DNA of 64,000 bases. Origin: Polaribacter sejongensis (GTDB lineage: Bacteria > Bacteroidota > Bacteroidia > Flavobacteriales > Flavobacteriaceae). Where the stretch lies: the NCBI GenBank assembly GCA_949545755.1, contig CATITK010000018.1, positions 1 to 64,000 of the forward strand, in the 5' to 3' direction. The notes below the pieces were generated by a model, which was not told the origin of the DNA, did no database searches, and was given only the letters and a program-made list of their open reading frames with translations. Position numbers and translations under genes: made by a program. Positions 35,477-44,334 of this stretch are shown one piece after another. Numbering within the stretch: position 1 is the stretch's first letter; every line of letters starts with the position of its first letter.

Positions 35477-36499
35477 TTAAATACCTTTTAAGCGTGCTAT
35501 GAAATTTCTAAAATCGTCTTTATTAGGAGGAGCAACGTCAAAGGGTAAAATGTTCCATTCATTATTTTTATTAAAAATAGTAAAGTTAAAAACGGACGTA
35601 GTTGCATCTTCTGGGTTTATCATTGGGTACCGTAAATCTACAAACTTATAAGTGCCCACTTTCTCTTTTCTTGAGAGGTTGTAATAATGATTACTAAACC
35701 ATACTAAGGATTGCAAATTGTCATCGTTCATATCAATTAAATCATGATTTTTTTCAACCGTAATAATGTTTTTTGATACCGCGCTTTTATCAAATAAAGA
35801 ATAAAATGTTAAGTGATATTGAGTTTCACTTTCTGCAACGGAATACCACAAAAAATTATTTAAAATGGTAGGTTGTGCAGAAAATCGATTGAAGGAAATT
35901 CCTGCTTTTTCGAATGATTTTTTAAAAACAGCATCCATATGTATTTTATTGATAATTGTAAAAATCATGTAAACAGAACTGATGTATATGCCTGCTTTTA
36001 ACCACCAAGTTCTTCGGGTTTTTTTTCTATTGAAAAACATCATAATGATTAAACATAACAAAAATGGAACTGTATACATTGGGTCTGCTACAGAGATGTT
36101 GTTAAAAGCAACTCTGTAATTAGAAAATGGTGCAAATAACTGTGTTCCATAAGGTGTAAAACAATCTAAAAGAGGGTGTGTAAAAATGGATAAAAAGTAA
36201 AGCCAAATCCAATCTTTCAGATTGGTAGTGTGCTTTCTTTTTCCAAAATCATAAAGTTTGTAAGTGATCCATCCAAAGAAAAAACAGCCCAAAACTGCAA
36301 ATAAAATAGAATGCATAACACCTCTATGAAAAGCCATTACTTGTATTTCATTAGTATATAAAAGTTTACCAACAAAAACATCTAAATCAGGAATTGTACC
36401 ACCAATAGCACCAAAAAGTAATGCTCTATTACCGATTTTTTTCCCTAAAATTACTTCGCCACAAGCAGCGCCTAATACAATTTGGGTTAATGAGTCCAT
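35477..36499 (-). CDS. Membrane-bound metal-dependent hydrolase (YdjM/DUF457)
   Basis: Protein of 340 residues with the conserved N-terminal motif DSLTQIVLGAACGE (with GTIPDLD near 36 and FHRGVMHS near 58) and four to five hydrophobic helices; IFTHPLLDCFTPYGTQLF near 104 is characteristic. These features identify the YdjM/DUF457 inner-membrane family. Function is not established. A TACTTTTG box sits only 5 bases before the ATG. Confidence 0.82.
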   Translation of the reverse strand: MDSLTQIVLGAACGEVILGKKIGNRALLFGAIGGTIPDLDVFVGKLLYTNEIQVMAFHRGVMHSILFAVLGCFFFGWITYKLYDFGKRKHTTNLKDWIWLYFLSIFTHPLLDCFTPYGTQLFAPFSNYRVAFNNISVADPMYTVPFLLCLIIMMFFNRKKTRRTWWLKAGIYISSVYMIFTIINKIHMDAVFKKSFEKAGISFNRFSAQPTILNNFLWYSVAESETQYHLTFYSLFDKSAVSKNIITVEKNHDLIDMNDDNLQSLVWFSNHYYNLSRKEKVGTYKFVDLRYPMINPEDATTSVFNFTIFNKNNEWNILPFDVAPPNKDDFRNFIARLKGI

Positions 36500-36504
36500 G
36501 AAAG

Positions 36505-36512
36505 CAAAAGTA
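36505..36512 (-). promoter_or_regulatory. -7 element (TACTTTTG) close to the YdjM start
   Basis: TACTTTTG on the minus strand ends 5 bases before the ATG at 36499. If used, transcription would begin at or very near the start codon. No -33 TTG at standard spacing. Confidence 0.3.
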
Positions 36513-36578
36513 AGTCAACAGATTCAATTTGCATAACATTTTCTTATATCGTAACATTACAAGACGAAAATTTATAGA

Positions 36579-38243
36579 ATGCAAGACGAAACAAATTTAT
36601 CAGAAATTAAAATAGAAGGTCAGAAAATAATAGAGCGTAAAGAACTGAGTTTATTTGAGTCACTAATTCCAGTTCTAATTTTAATGAGTTTGTTAGCATA
36701 TAATGTTTTTTATGCTGATGGCATTTGGTTTGGAGATTATTCTAATCAATATATTCTTTTGGTTGGTGGTGTCTTTGCATGCGGCATTGGTTTTTTAAAT
36801 AAGGTTTCTCTTAGCGAGATGATTGTTGAAGTTTGGGAGAACTGGAAAAGTGTTTTTGTGCCAATTCTAATTCTTTTTTTAGTAGGTGCATTGATGGGTA
36901 CTTGGCTAATTAGTGGAATTATACCAGCCTTTGTTTATTTTGGGTTACAAGTTTTAAGCCCAGAAATTTTTTTACCAGCATCTGTTGTTATTGCTGCAAT
37001 TATTTCTATTGCAACCGGTAGTTCTTGGACCACTTCTGCAACCGTTGGTATTGCTTTAGTGAGTATTGGAAGCGCATTAGGAATTCCAATAGGAATGATT
37101 GCGGGAGCTGTTATTTCTGGCGCTTATTTTGGAGATAAAATGTCGCCACTTTCAGATACCACAAATTTGGCGGCAGCCATGGCAGGTACAAATTTGTTTA
37201 CACATATAAAATATATGTATATAACGACAGTTCCAACAATAATAGTAACTTTAATTGTATTTGCGGTTTTAAGTGTAAATGTAACAGCGACAGGAACTAC
37301 AGATATTACTTTTATTTTACAAACTATAGATGCTTATTTTAATATTACACCTTGGCTATTTATAGTTCCTTGTTCTGTAATTATTTTAATTATTTTAAAA
37401 ATAAAACCTTTAATAGCTTTAGTCACTGGTGTTGTTTTAGCGGCCATTTTTGCAATGGTCTTTCAATCAAACCTTATTCATTCTTTGTCAGAGAATAAGA
37501 CGAATTTTATTGCAAACGCAGTTTTAACAGATGTCAATATTGCTATTGATGAATCAGCATATATTGCTGTATTTTCAGACACTGATTTAAAAAAAATAAA
37601 GAAGGATAAAAATTTAAAGAACCTATTTACAGATGTTGATTTAGAAGGAGTTTATACAAAGAAGGTTTTAGTAAATTTCTTTTCTTCGACTGCTGTCTCT
37701 CAAGACCTTGTTCAGTTTAAGGCGGAAAATTTAGAGAAGTTAATTACCATTAAAAGGTTGAAAAAACTATTTAGTTCTGCTGGAATGAATGGAATGATTT
37801 GGACAATTTTATTAATTGTTTGTGCAATGGTTTTTGGAGGGATTATGGATGCTATTGGTGCGTTGGCAAAAATAACGAAGAGCTTGTTATCTGTAGCAAC
37901 TTCTGTTTTTGGTTTATTCGCAAGTACCGTTGTCAGTTGTTTAGGTTTAAATATCATTACTTCAGACCAATATTTAGCATTAGTGATACCCGGTAAAATG
38001 TTTAAAAAAGCATATGAAGATAAAGGATTGGCACCAGAAAATTTAAGTAGAACTTTAGAGGATTCGGGTACTGTAACTTCTGTTTTAATCCCTTGGAACA
38101 CTTGTGGCGCTTATCAGTCTAGTGTGCTAGGAGTTGGCGTTAGTGAATATTTCTTTTATGCAATTTTCAATTGGTTAAGTCCTTTTACAACCTTGTTATT
38201 TGCCGCTTTAAATATTAAAATTAGGCAATTAATTAAAAAATAA
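36579..38243 (+). CDS. nhaC: NhaC-family Na+/H+ antiporter
   Basis: Protein of 554 residues with about eleven membrane helices; family motifs include ATGSSWTTSATVGIAL near 146, GAYFGDKMSPLSDTTNLAAA near 182 and SGTVTSVLIPWNTCGAYQSS near 488. Between about residues 296 and 400 is an extra hydrophilic stretch of roughly 100 residues where typical NhaC proteins have a short loop. It exchanges sodium for protons. It is divergent from the YdjM gene and convergent with rnhB. Confidence 0.88.
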   Translation: MQDETNLSEIKIEGQKIIERKELSLFESLIPVLILMSLLAYNVFYADGIWFGDYSNQYILLVGGVFACGIGFLNKVSLSEMIVEVWENWKSVFVPILILFLVGALMGTWLISGIIPAFVYFGLQVLSPEIFLPASVVIAAIISIATGSSWTTSATVGIALVSIGSALGIPIGMIAGAVISGAYFGDKMSPLSDTTNLAAAMAGTNLFTHIKYMYITTVPTIIVTLIVFAVLSVNVTATGTTDITFILQTIDAYFNITPWLFIVPCSVIILIILKIKPLIALVTGVVLAAIFAMVFQSNLIHSLSENKTNFIANAVLTDVNIAIDESAYIAVFSDTDLKKIKKDKNLKNLFTDVDLEGVYTKKVLVNFFSSTAVSQDLVQFKAENLEKLITIKRLKKLFSSAGMNGMIWTILLIVCAMVFGGIMDAIGALAKITKSLLSVATSVFGLFASTVVSCLGLNIITSDQYLALVIPGKMFKKAYEDKGLAPENLSRTLEDSGTVTSVLIPWNTCGAYQSSVLGVGVSEYFFYAIFNWLSPFTTLLFAALNIKIRQLIKK

Positions 38244-38270
38244 AGGATTTAATTCCTACTTTATTTTATA

Positions 38271-38870
38271 TCACAATTTTAACTTTAATTGTTCGGGCAA
38301 TAACTTAAATGTTTTTCTGTGATACTTGGTGATACCAAATTCGCGAATTCCATTTCGATGTTCTTTTGTTGGGTACCCTTTGTTTTTTTTCCAATTATAC
38401 ATGGGAAATTCTAGATCAATCTTTGCCATATATTCATCTCTATACGTTTTTGCTAAAACGGAAGCTGCAGCAATACTCAAATATTTTGAATCCCCTTTTA
38501 CAATTGTCTTATGAGGAATGTCTCTGTAATCTCGAAACTTATTTCCATCAACAATAATGAACTCTGGTTGTGTTTTGAGCATTTCAATAGAACGATGCAT
38601 GCCCGTAATTGAAGCTTGCAAAACATTGATCTTATCAACTTCATCTTGCCATACAAAAGAGACTCCAAAAGCAAGGGCATTTTCTTCAATTATAGGACGC
38701 AATTCATCTCTTTTTTTTTCAGACAATTGTTTCGAATCATTTAAGAAGGGATGTTTAAAATCTTTAGGTAAAATTACAGCTGCTGCCACTACTGGTCCAG
38801 CTAAACAGCCTCTTCCAGCTTCATCTGTACCGGCTTCTAAAGAAAAGTTACTATAATTAGGTGCTAACAT
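38271..38870 (-). CDS. rnhB: Ribonuclease HII
   Basis: Protein of 199 residues with the DEDD active-site start [18 protein letters not shown] near 13, an IVDGNKF near 106 and the [17 protein letters not shown] segment near 165. It removes RNA from RNA/DNA hybrids. Length and motifs are standard. Confidence 0.95.
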   Translation of the reverse strand: MLAPNYSNFSLEAGTDEAGRGCLAGPVVAAAVILPKDFKHPFLNDSKQLSEKKRDELRPIIEENALAFGVSFVWQDEVDKINVLQASITGMHRSIEMLKTQPEFIIVDGNKFRDYRDIPHKTIVKGDSKYLSIAAASVLAKTYRDEYMAKIDLEFPMYNWKKNKGYPTKEHRNGIREFGITKYHRKTFKLLPEQLKLKL

Positions 38871-39019
38871 TTTACAAAGAAAAGATTTTTTTTTCTTCTA
38901 AATTCCTAATTACTCAATCAAATTGAACATCAATTCCATAGGAATGACAATTTTAAGATCTTTATTTTAATTAACAGCTTTCAACATAATTATTAACGAT
39001 TATTTTCGTTTTATTATTT

Positions 39020-39027
39020 TACATTTG
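39020..39027 (+). promoter_or_regulatory. -7 element (TACATTTG) before the porin gene
   Basis: TACATTTG matches TAnnTTTG and ends 17 bases before the ATG at 39045. No -33 TTG at the expected distance. Confidence 0.45.
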
Positions 39028-39044
39028 CATTGCATAAATAAGCT

Positions 39045-41000
39045 ATGAACAAATCGTTATTTTTAGTATTCATCTCTCTAGTCACAAATACGTTGTTTTC
39101 ACAATCAAGTTTTAATAACGGTGGAAATGGAAGAGGTTTTAATAATATAAAAAATGATACACTCAATAATTCGGGTGAGATAAAGGTAACTCTATCTGGG
39201 AAAACAAAATATACAGATTATAAGGTTTTCTCCCATGAAAGAGATACTACCTATATTGACACAACCTTAACCATAGAAAAAGAATATAAATTTAACTACC
39301 TAAGGACTGACAATTTTGAGTTGCTAGCATTTCATAATCAAGGGCAAACTTTTAATAATTTAGGCTATAGCTTTAGCAATCTCAGTTTGTTTCCAGACAT
39401 TGGTTTTACTGCAAAACAATTTAGTTATTTAGATATTGATGAAATAAAGTATTTTGAAGTACCAACGACCACGACAGAAATAACCTATAGGACTGGACTA
39501 CAACAAGGGCAGGTTGTTGACGCTATTTTTACCTTGAATTTTTCAAGAAGATTAAATGTTTCACTTTCCTATAAAGGACTCCGTTCTCTAGGAGCGTATA
39601 GGAGATCTTTGGCAAGTCATGGAAACTTTAGAGGTACTTTTCAGTATAGAACAAAAGGAAATCAATATGAAATTCGTGGACATTTAACATCACAAGATTT
39701 CTTTAATGAAGAAAGTGGTGGACTACCACAAATTGAAATTGATAAGTTTCAGAGTGAAGACGAAAATTTTTCAACAAGAGGTAGGTTAGATGTAAATTTA
39801 ACAACTGCTGAAAATACGTTTGAAGGAAAAAGAACTTATTTAGAGCATAGTTATAAATTATTGGCGAGTAAGGACACCATCAACAAAAGAGATTTTAGCA
39901 ATTTAAAAGTTGGACATGTTTTTACGAATGAAACGAAATACTATTATTTTGCTCAAACAAGTTCTACACCTGATTTTTTTGGAATAGAAAATGCTACTGG
40001 GGCCATTGAAAATCAAGCAAAAAGTACGATTACAAATAACGAATTAAACCTAGAATTTAATTCCAAATATGTGCTTGGTCAGTTTAAAGCAAAAATAAAT
40101 AGTTCCAATTATTCATATGGTTACAATGCTGTTTTAAATAGTGCCAGTAATCTTCCTGAAATAAAATTTGAAGGGAGCGCAATTTCCATTGGAGCAGACT
40201 GGAATGCTAAAGTCAAGAATTTTCAATTAAATGCTACAGGTACCCTTACTCCAGGAGGTAGTAAGTTGTCTGGTAGTTTTTTAAAAGGGCAGGCGCTTTA
40301 TAAAAAAGACAGTCTTTTTGAAGTAAGAGGAAGTTTGCTAATTAGTTCTAAATCTCCAAATTTCAACACGCTCTTACACCAAAGTAAATATGATGACTAT
40401 AATTGGAACAATGATTTTAGGGACGTAAATACAAGAGACTTAGGTTTTTATTTTAGTTCTAAATGGATCAATGCTTCTCTTAATTATACGAACATAGACA
40501 ACTACACTTATTTTGATGAGAATAATTTGCCGCAACAATTTGCAAATCAAATTTCATATCTGAAAGTAAAAGTAAAAAGAGCGTTTACATTTTGGAAACT
40601 AGTTTTGGATAATACTATCATGTATCAAAATGTGAGTAGTGGGAGTTCTGTTTTTAGAGTTCCAGAAATTGTAACAAGAAATACATTGTATTATAAAGAC
40701 TATTGGTTTAAAGGAAAACCAATGTTGGTAAATATCGGTGCTACTTTTAATTATTTCACCAAATACAAACTGAATGCCTACAATCCTTTATTGGCGGAAT
40801 TTACACTGCAAAACACTCAGGAAATAGGTTTTCCTTCCGTAGATGTTTTCTTTAATGCACAGGTCAGGAGAACGCGTTTGTATTTTAAAATTGACAATGT
40901 AACTTCTAGCTTTTCCAAAAAAAATTATTTTTCAGCGCCTAATTATCCTTACAGAGATTTTACAATACGATTTGGTTTAGTTTGGAATTGGTTTATTTAG
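39045..41000 (+). CDS. Putative outer-membrane porin
   Basis: Protein of 651 residues with a signal peptide (SLFLVFISLVTNTLFSQ) and a long beta-barrel body with Tyr/Phe-rich strands ending in an aromatic C terminus (IRFGLVWNWFI). Flavobacterial proteins of this type are annotated putative porin and often lie beside rnhB. The N-terminal region after the leader is Gly/Asn-rich. The substrate is unknown. Confidence 0.65.
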   Translation: MNKSLFLVFISLVTNTLFSQSSFNNGGNGRGFNNIKNDTLNNSGEIKVTLSGKTKYTDYKVFSHERDTTYIDTTLTIEKEYKFNYLRTDNFELLAFHNQGQTFNNLGYSFSNLSLFPDIGFTAKQFSYLDIDEIKYFEVPTTTTEITYRTGLQQGQVVDAIFTLNFSRRLNVSLSYKGLRSLGAYRRSLASHGNFRGTFQYRTKGNQYEIRGHLTSQDFFNEESGGLPQIEIDKFQSEDENFSTRGRLDVNLTTAENTFEGKRTYLEHSYKLLASKDTINKRDFSNLKVGHVFTNETKYYYFAQTSSTPDFFGIENATGAIENQAKSTITNNELNLEFNSKYVLGQFKAKINSSNYSYGYNAVLNSASNLPEIKFEGSAISIGADWNAKVKNFQLNATGTLTPGGSKLSGSFLKGQALYKKDSLFEVRGSLLISSKSPNFNTLLHQSKYDDYNWNNDFRDVNTRDLGFYFSSKWINASLNYTNIDNYTYFDENNLPQQFANQISYLKVKVKRAFTFWKLVLDNTIMYQNVSSGSSVFRVPEIVTRNTLYYKDYWFKGKPMLVNIGATFNYFTKYKLNAYNPLLAEFTLQNTQEIGFPSVDVFFNAQVRRTRLYFKIDNVTSSFSKKNYFSAPNYPYRDFTIRFGLVWNWFI

Positions 41001-41036
41001 TTCGATTTTTTAGCATTAATTCGTGCGTTGAAAAAG

Positions 41037-41065
41037 TTGACTGTTAAAAAATAATATTATATTTG
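41037..41065 (+). promoter_or_regulatory. -33/-7 promoter before the PorP/SprF gene
   Basis: TTG at 41037-41039 and TATATTTG at 41058-41065 are separated by 18 bases, a good match to the Bacteroidetes promoter. The box ends 23 bases before the TTG start of the gene. Confidence 0.6.
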
Positions 41066-41088
41066 AATACCTAATAATAAACCTCTCT

Positions 41089-42078
41089 TTGATCAAGTTG
41101 AACTATATTCAGTGTTGTTTGCTTTGTGTGTCTTTTTTTTCTTTTAAAAATTACTCACAAGAAACATTGCCTATTTATCAAGATTATTTGTCTGATAATG
41201 TATATTTAATTCACCCCTCAGCAGCTGGTATTGGTAATTCTAGTAAATTACGTATCACTGCAAGACAACAATGGGCTGGTGTAATAGATGCCCCTGCTTT
41301 ACAAACAATAAGTTTTCATACAAAAATTGGAGAGTATTCTAAAGCGGGCTATGGTCTTGTTTTGTATAATGATAAAAATGGATTTCATTCTCAGAAAGGA
41401 GTTCAAGGAGCCTATTCATATCATTTGCCTTTAAGTAATGGTCAGGTTTTTAAACAACTTTCTTTTGGTTTAGCATTTTCTTTTGTTCAAAACCAATCTG
41501 ATCAGAGATCTTTTTTTGAAAGTACAGGAAAAGTAAACCCAATTATTGAAAGTACGAGTTATTATAATGCAGATTTTAGTGTTGCATTTCACAGGGCTGG
41601 TTTTTCATCTTACTTCACAGTAAAAAATTTATTGCTCACCGCTAAAAACAACCTAAATATTCAAGAACCTTTAGATTTAAGAAATTATATTTTTTCTGCG
41701 GGTTACTTTTATGGAAAGAGTAGGTATATCCAGATAGAACCGTCTATACTGATTCAATTAAGAGAGAGTTCAGGGCAGAGAATAGCAGATTTTAATATCA
41801 AAGCATATAAAACTTTTTCAAAAGCTCAACTATGGGCAGCCTTATCTTATAGAAGAAGTTTCGATTCGAATGCGATCGATAACTCGAAGTTTATTTCTCC
41901 AATTATTGGTGTTAATTACGGAAATTATATATTTTCTTACACTTATTCAAAGCAAATGAATGAAATTGTTTTAACCAATTCAGGTTTCCATCAAATATCT
42001 CTTGGGATTAATTTATGGACTAGAAATCAAAGAGGAGCGGCGTGTCCTAACATTAATACTAAATTCGGAAGGTTCTAA
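41089..42078 (+). CDS. PorP/SprF-family type IX secretion membrane protein
   Basis: Protein of 329 residues with a signal-like start (IQCCLLCVSFFSFKNYSQ), then the PorP/SprF pattern: YLSDNVYLIHPSAAGIGNS near 33, ITARQQWAGV and GYGLVLYNDKNG, with a strand-rich barrel to the end. These partners attach T9SS substrates to the outer membrane. There is no ATG in the leader; TTG at 41089 is the likely start (a second TTG at 41098 is possible). The promoter upstream supports this. The last bases overlap the murI stop. Confidence 0.85.
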   Translation: MIKLNYIQCCLLCVSFFSFKNYSQETLPIYQDYLSDNVYLIHPSAAGIGNSSKLRITARQQWAGVIDAPALQTISFHTKIGEYSKAGYGLVLYNDKNGFHSQKGVQGAYSYHLPLSNGQVFKQLSFGLAFSFVQNQSDQRSFFESTGKVNPIIESTSYYNADFSVAFHRAGFSSYFTVKNLLLTAKNNLNIQEPLDLRNYIFSAGYFYGKSRYIQIEPSILIQLRESSGQRIADFNIKAYKTFSKAQLWAALSYRRSFDSNAIDNSKFISPIIGVNYGNYIFSYTYSKQMNEIVLTNSGFHQISLGINLWTRNQRGAACPNINTKFGRF

Positions 42079-42872
42079 AAATCTTTTTCTAAAACCGTTA
42101 TTTTTGTGTCTTTATTAGAAATTAACATTTCTAAGACAGTTTTGTCTTTATTGGTGTAAAATTGATGTGAACTATTGTTGTTAACTGCATGAATTAAATC
42201 ATGTTTTTCCAAAATAGTTTTAGTTTGTTTCGCAACAGCTTCACCAGAATCTATAATCTGAATTTTATTTCCTACAAGTTTTCTTATTTGTGGAATTAAA
42301 TACGGATAATGAGTACAACCTAAAACTAAACAGTCTACATTTTCTTTTGTTAAAGGAGTTATATAAGAAGAGAGTAATGTTGTCATTTCTTCAGAATATA
42401 ATTTTCCCTCCTCAATAAGTTCAACCAAGCCTTTCCCAATGATTTCTTTACGTATTATTTCTTGATTGATTGTATTTGATGTTTTCTCAAACAAGTCGCT
42501 ATTTAAGGTTCCCTTTGTGGCCAGAATACCTATGGTATTGGTTTGAGTTTTTAAAGCTGCGGGTTTAATTGCAGGTTCGATTCCTATAAATGGGACATCA
42601 TATTTCTCTCTTAAAATTTTAATAGCATTTGTTGTTGCAGTATTGCAAGCAACAACAATAGTTTTGCAATTCTGAGCTAATAAAAACTCGGTATTTTTAA
42701 TAGCTAAATCTATGATATTTTGCTTGCTTTTTTCGCCATAGGGGGCATTCTTACTATCTGATAAGTAAATTGTGTTTTCTAAAGGTAAAAGACTGTTTAT
42801 TGCGCTCCATATAGAAGTTCCTCCAATACCAGAATCGAAAATACCAATCGGAAATTTATTGAGTTGTTCCAT
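42075..42872 (-). CDS. murI: Glutamate racemase
   Basis: Protein of 265 residues with the two catalytic Cys motifs: VVACNTATTNA near 73 and LGCTHYPYL near 185, plus FDSGIGGTSIW near 12. It makes D-glutamate for peptidoglycan. Its stop overlaps the end of the PorP/SprF gene on the other strand by 4 bases. Confidence 0.94.
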   Translation of the reverse strand: MEQLNKFPIGIFDSGIGGTSIWSAINSLLPLENTIYLSDSKNAPYGEKSKQNIIDLAIKNTEFLLAQNCKTIVVACNTATTNAIKILREKYDVPFIGIEPAIKPAALKTQTNTIGILATKGTLNSDLFEKTSNTINQEIIRKEIIGKGLVELIEEGKLYSEEMTTLLSSYITPLTKENVDCLVLGCTHYPYLIPQIRKLVGNKIQIIDSGEAVAKQTKTILEKHDLIHAVNNNSSHQFYTNKDKTVLEMLISNKDTKITVLEKDF

Positions 42873-42889
42873 CTCCTGTAAAAATAAAA

Positions 42890-42916
42890 AAAACCTACTG
42901 AATTTCAGTAGGTTTT
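42890..42916 (-). terminator. Terminator after the OmpH gene
   Basis: AAAACCTACTGAA at 42890-42902 pairs with 42904-42916 with a single-base loop as drawn (the real loop is larger). On the minus strand a T run follows. It ends the BamA/Skp transcript before murI. Confidence 0.82.
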
Positions 42917-42939
42917 AGTTTATAATGTTAGGAGTCTTA

Positions 42940-43446
42940 TTAAAATCCTAATTTAGTTTTAACAGCACCAAATAAGTCTTCCCCTTTTTGAACTAATAAA
43001 CCTTTTCCTACAGAAGCATCTAATACGTATAAAACGCTTTTTGAAGCAGCTACCTCTTCAATAGCTTTTTGTGCCTTTTCAATAATTGGTTGTAAACCAT
43101 CATTTTGTCTTTTTTGCATGTCTTGGTATGCAAATTTTCTTGCTTGCTCTATTTTAGCAGCTTCTTGCTGAAGTTCTTGAACTCTTTTATCATTCGTTTC
43201 ATTTGTCTGAGTTTTTGACTCAGCCACGTATTTTTGTCTTGTAGCTTCAATGGTCTTTTCCATTCCTGAAATTTCGTCTTGGTAAGTTTTACCTAGCTTT
43301 TCCATTTCTAATTTTAATGTTTGAGTTTCAGGCATTTCTGCTATTAACTTTTCAAAGTTTACATGACCTACTTTTTGAGCATTTGTCATACTAACGAATC
43401 CTAAAGTAAATACAGCGATTAATAGTAAGTTTTTAAAATTTTTCAT
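42940..43446 (-). CDS. OmpH/Skp-family periplasmic chaperone 1
   Basis: Protein of 168 residues from ATG 43446 with a signal peptide (NLLLIAVFTLGFVSMTNAQ) and a highly charged coiled-coil body, ending in the Skp-like C-terminal segment. An alternative ATG at 43458 sits directly after the previous stop. It is one of two adjacent Skp proteins, downstream of bamA, which they are expected to serve as chaperones for outer-membrane proteins. Confidence 0.85.
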   Translation of the reverse strand: MKNFKNLLLIAVFTLGFVSMTNAQKVGHVNFEKLIAEMPETQTLKLEMEKLGKTYQDEISGMEKTIEATRQKYVAESKTQTNETNDKRVQELQQEAAKIEQARKFAYQDMQKRQNDGLQPIIEKAQKAIEEVAASKSVLYVLDASVGKGLLVQKGEDLFGAVKTKLGF

Positions 43447-43458
43447 TCTTGTTTTCAT

Positions 43459-44271
43459 TTAATTGTTATTATTCTTGTCTTTTATTTGTTGTTCTTTTTT
43501 CTTGCTCAGTGCTTCTTTTTTATCTCGTAGGAGTTTTCTTTTTTCTTCTCGTTGTTTTAATAGTGTTTCTCTTTTTTCTGCTATTAATTTCTTTTTTGCT
43601 TCAAGAGCTGCAATTTTTTTTGCTTTTGAATCTGCTATTTTCGCGGCTTTCGCATCTTCTCTCTTTGTAATAATTTCTTGTTGCTCACTTGTTAATTCTT
43701 TTTTAGGAGCAACTCTTTTCTTATTTCTTTTTTTATTTTTTTCATCAACTAATCGGGTGCGATCTATTGTTGATAATATAAGATCGCTAATATCGTATTT
43801 TTTATTTGAATATAGCATCACCAAATCACTAGACTTGTCAAAAACAAAATCATATTTTTTTCTTTTAGAAATACTTTGAATTGCATTGTAAATCTGATCC
43901 TGAATTGGTTTAACCAATTCCTTTCTTATTGCAAACATATCACCTTTTGGTCCAAAATATAAGGATTCAAGTCTTCTTAATTCTATTTGTTTTATGCTTA
44001 TTTCTTCTTCTTTTTCTTCTATCAAGTCTTTTATTAGGATCGCTTTTTCGTTTGCTAAATCTGTTTTTAACACTTCAATATGTCTTGCTTGATCATCTAA
44101 TTTCTTTCTCCATTTTACAATTTTCGCATTAAGAGTATTCTGTGCTTCAAGATATTCAGGAACATTTTCTAAAATGTATTCCATATCAATATAAGCAATT
44201 GTTTGATTTCTTTGCGACCAAGTAAAACTTACACCTAATGTAAGAACGATTAGTAAAAATATTTTTTTCAT
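43459..44271 (-). CDS. OmpH/Skp-family periplasmic chaperone 2 (long charged tail)
   Basis: Protein of 270 residues from ATG 44271 with a signal peptide (IFLLIVLTLGVSFTWSQ), an OmpH body (IAYIDMEYILENVPEYLEAQ) and a long C-terminal tail of Lys, Glu, Arg and Ala that reads as coiled coil (about 180-270). The tail is longer than in the sister gene 42940-43446. The start at 44271 is chosen because an ATG 16 codons earlier would destroy the leader. It lies 63 bases after bamA. Confidence 0.82.
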   Translation of the reverse strand: MKKIFLLIVLTLGVSFTWSQRNQTIAYIDMEYILENVPEYLEAQNTLNAKIVKWRKKLDDQARHIEVLKTDLANEKAILIKDLIEEKEEEISIKQIELRRLESLYFGPKGDMFAIRKELVKPIQDQIYNAIQSISKRKKYDFVFDKSSDLVMLYSNKKYDISDLILSTIDRTRLVDEKNKKRNKKRVAPKKELTSEQQEIITKREDAKAAKIADSKAKKIAALEAKKKLIAEKRETLLKQREEKRKLLRDKKEALSKKKEQQIKDKNNNN

Positions 44272-44334
44272 TTCAATAGAGTATTTAGAAAAATCGTGCC
44301 AAAAAAATCTACGCATCACAAATGTACAGTTTTC

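Noticed and set aside
43459-43879. Long plus-strand frames antisense to the Skp gene, rich in Phe and Leu
   Set aside because: They mirror the Lys/Glu-rich coiled coil on the minus strand and have no signal or family features.
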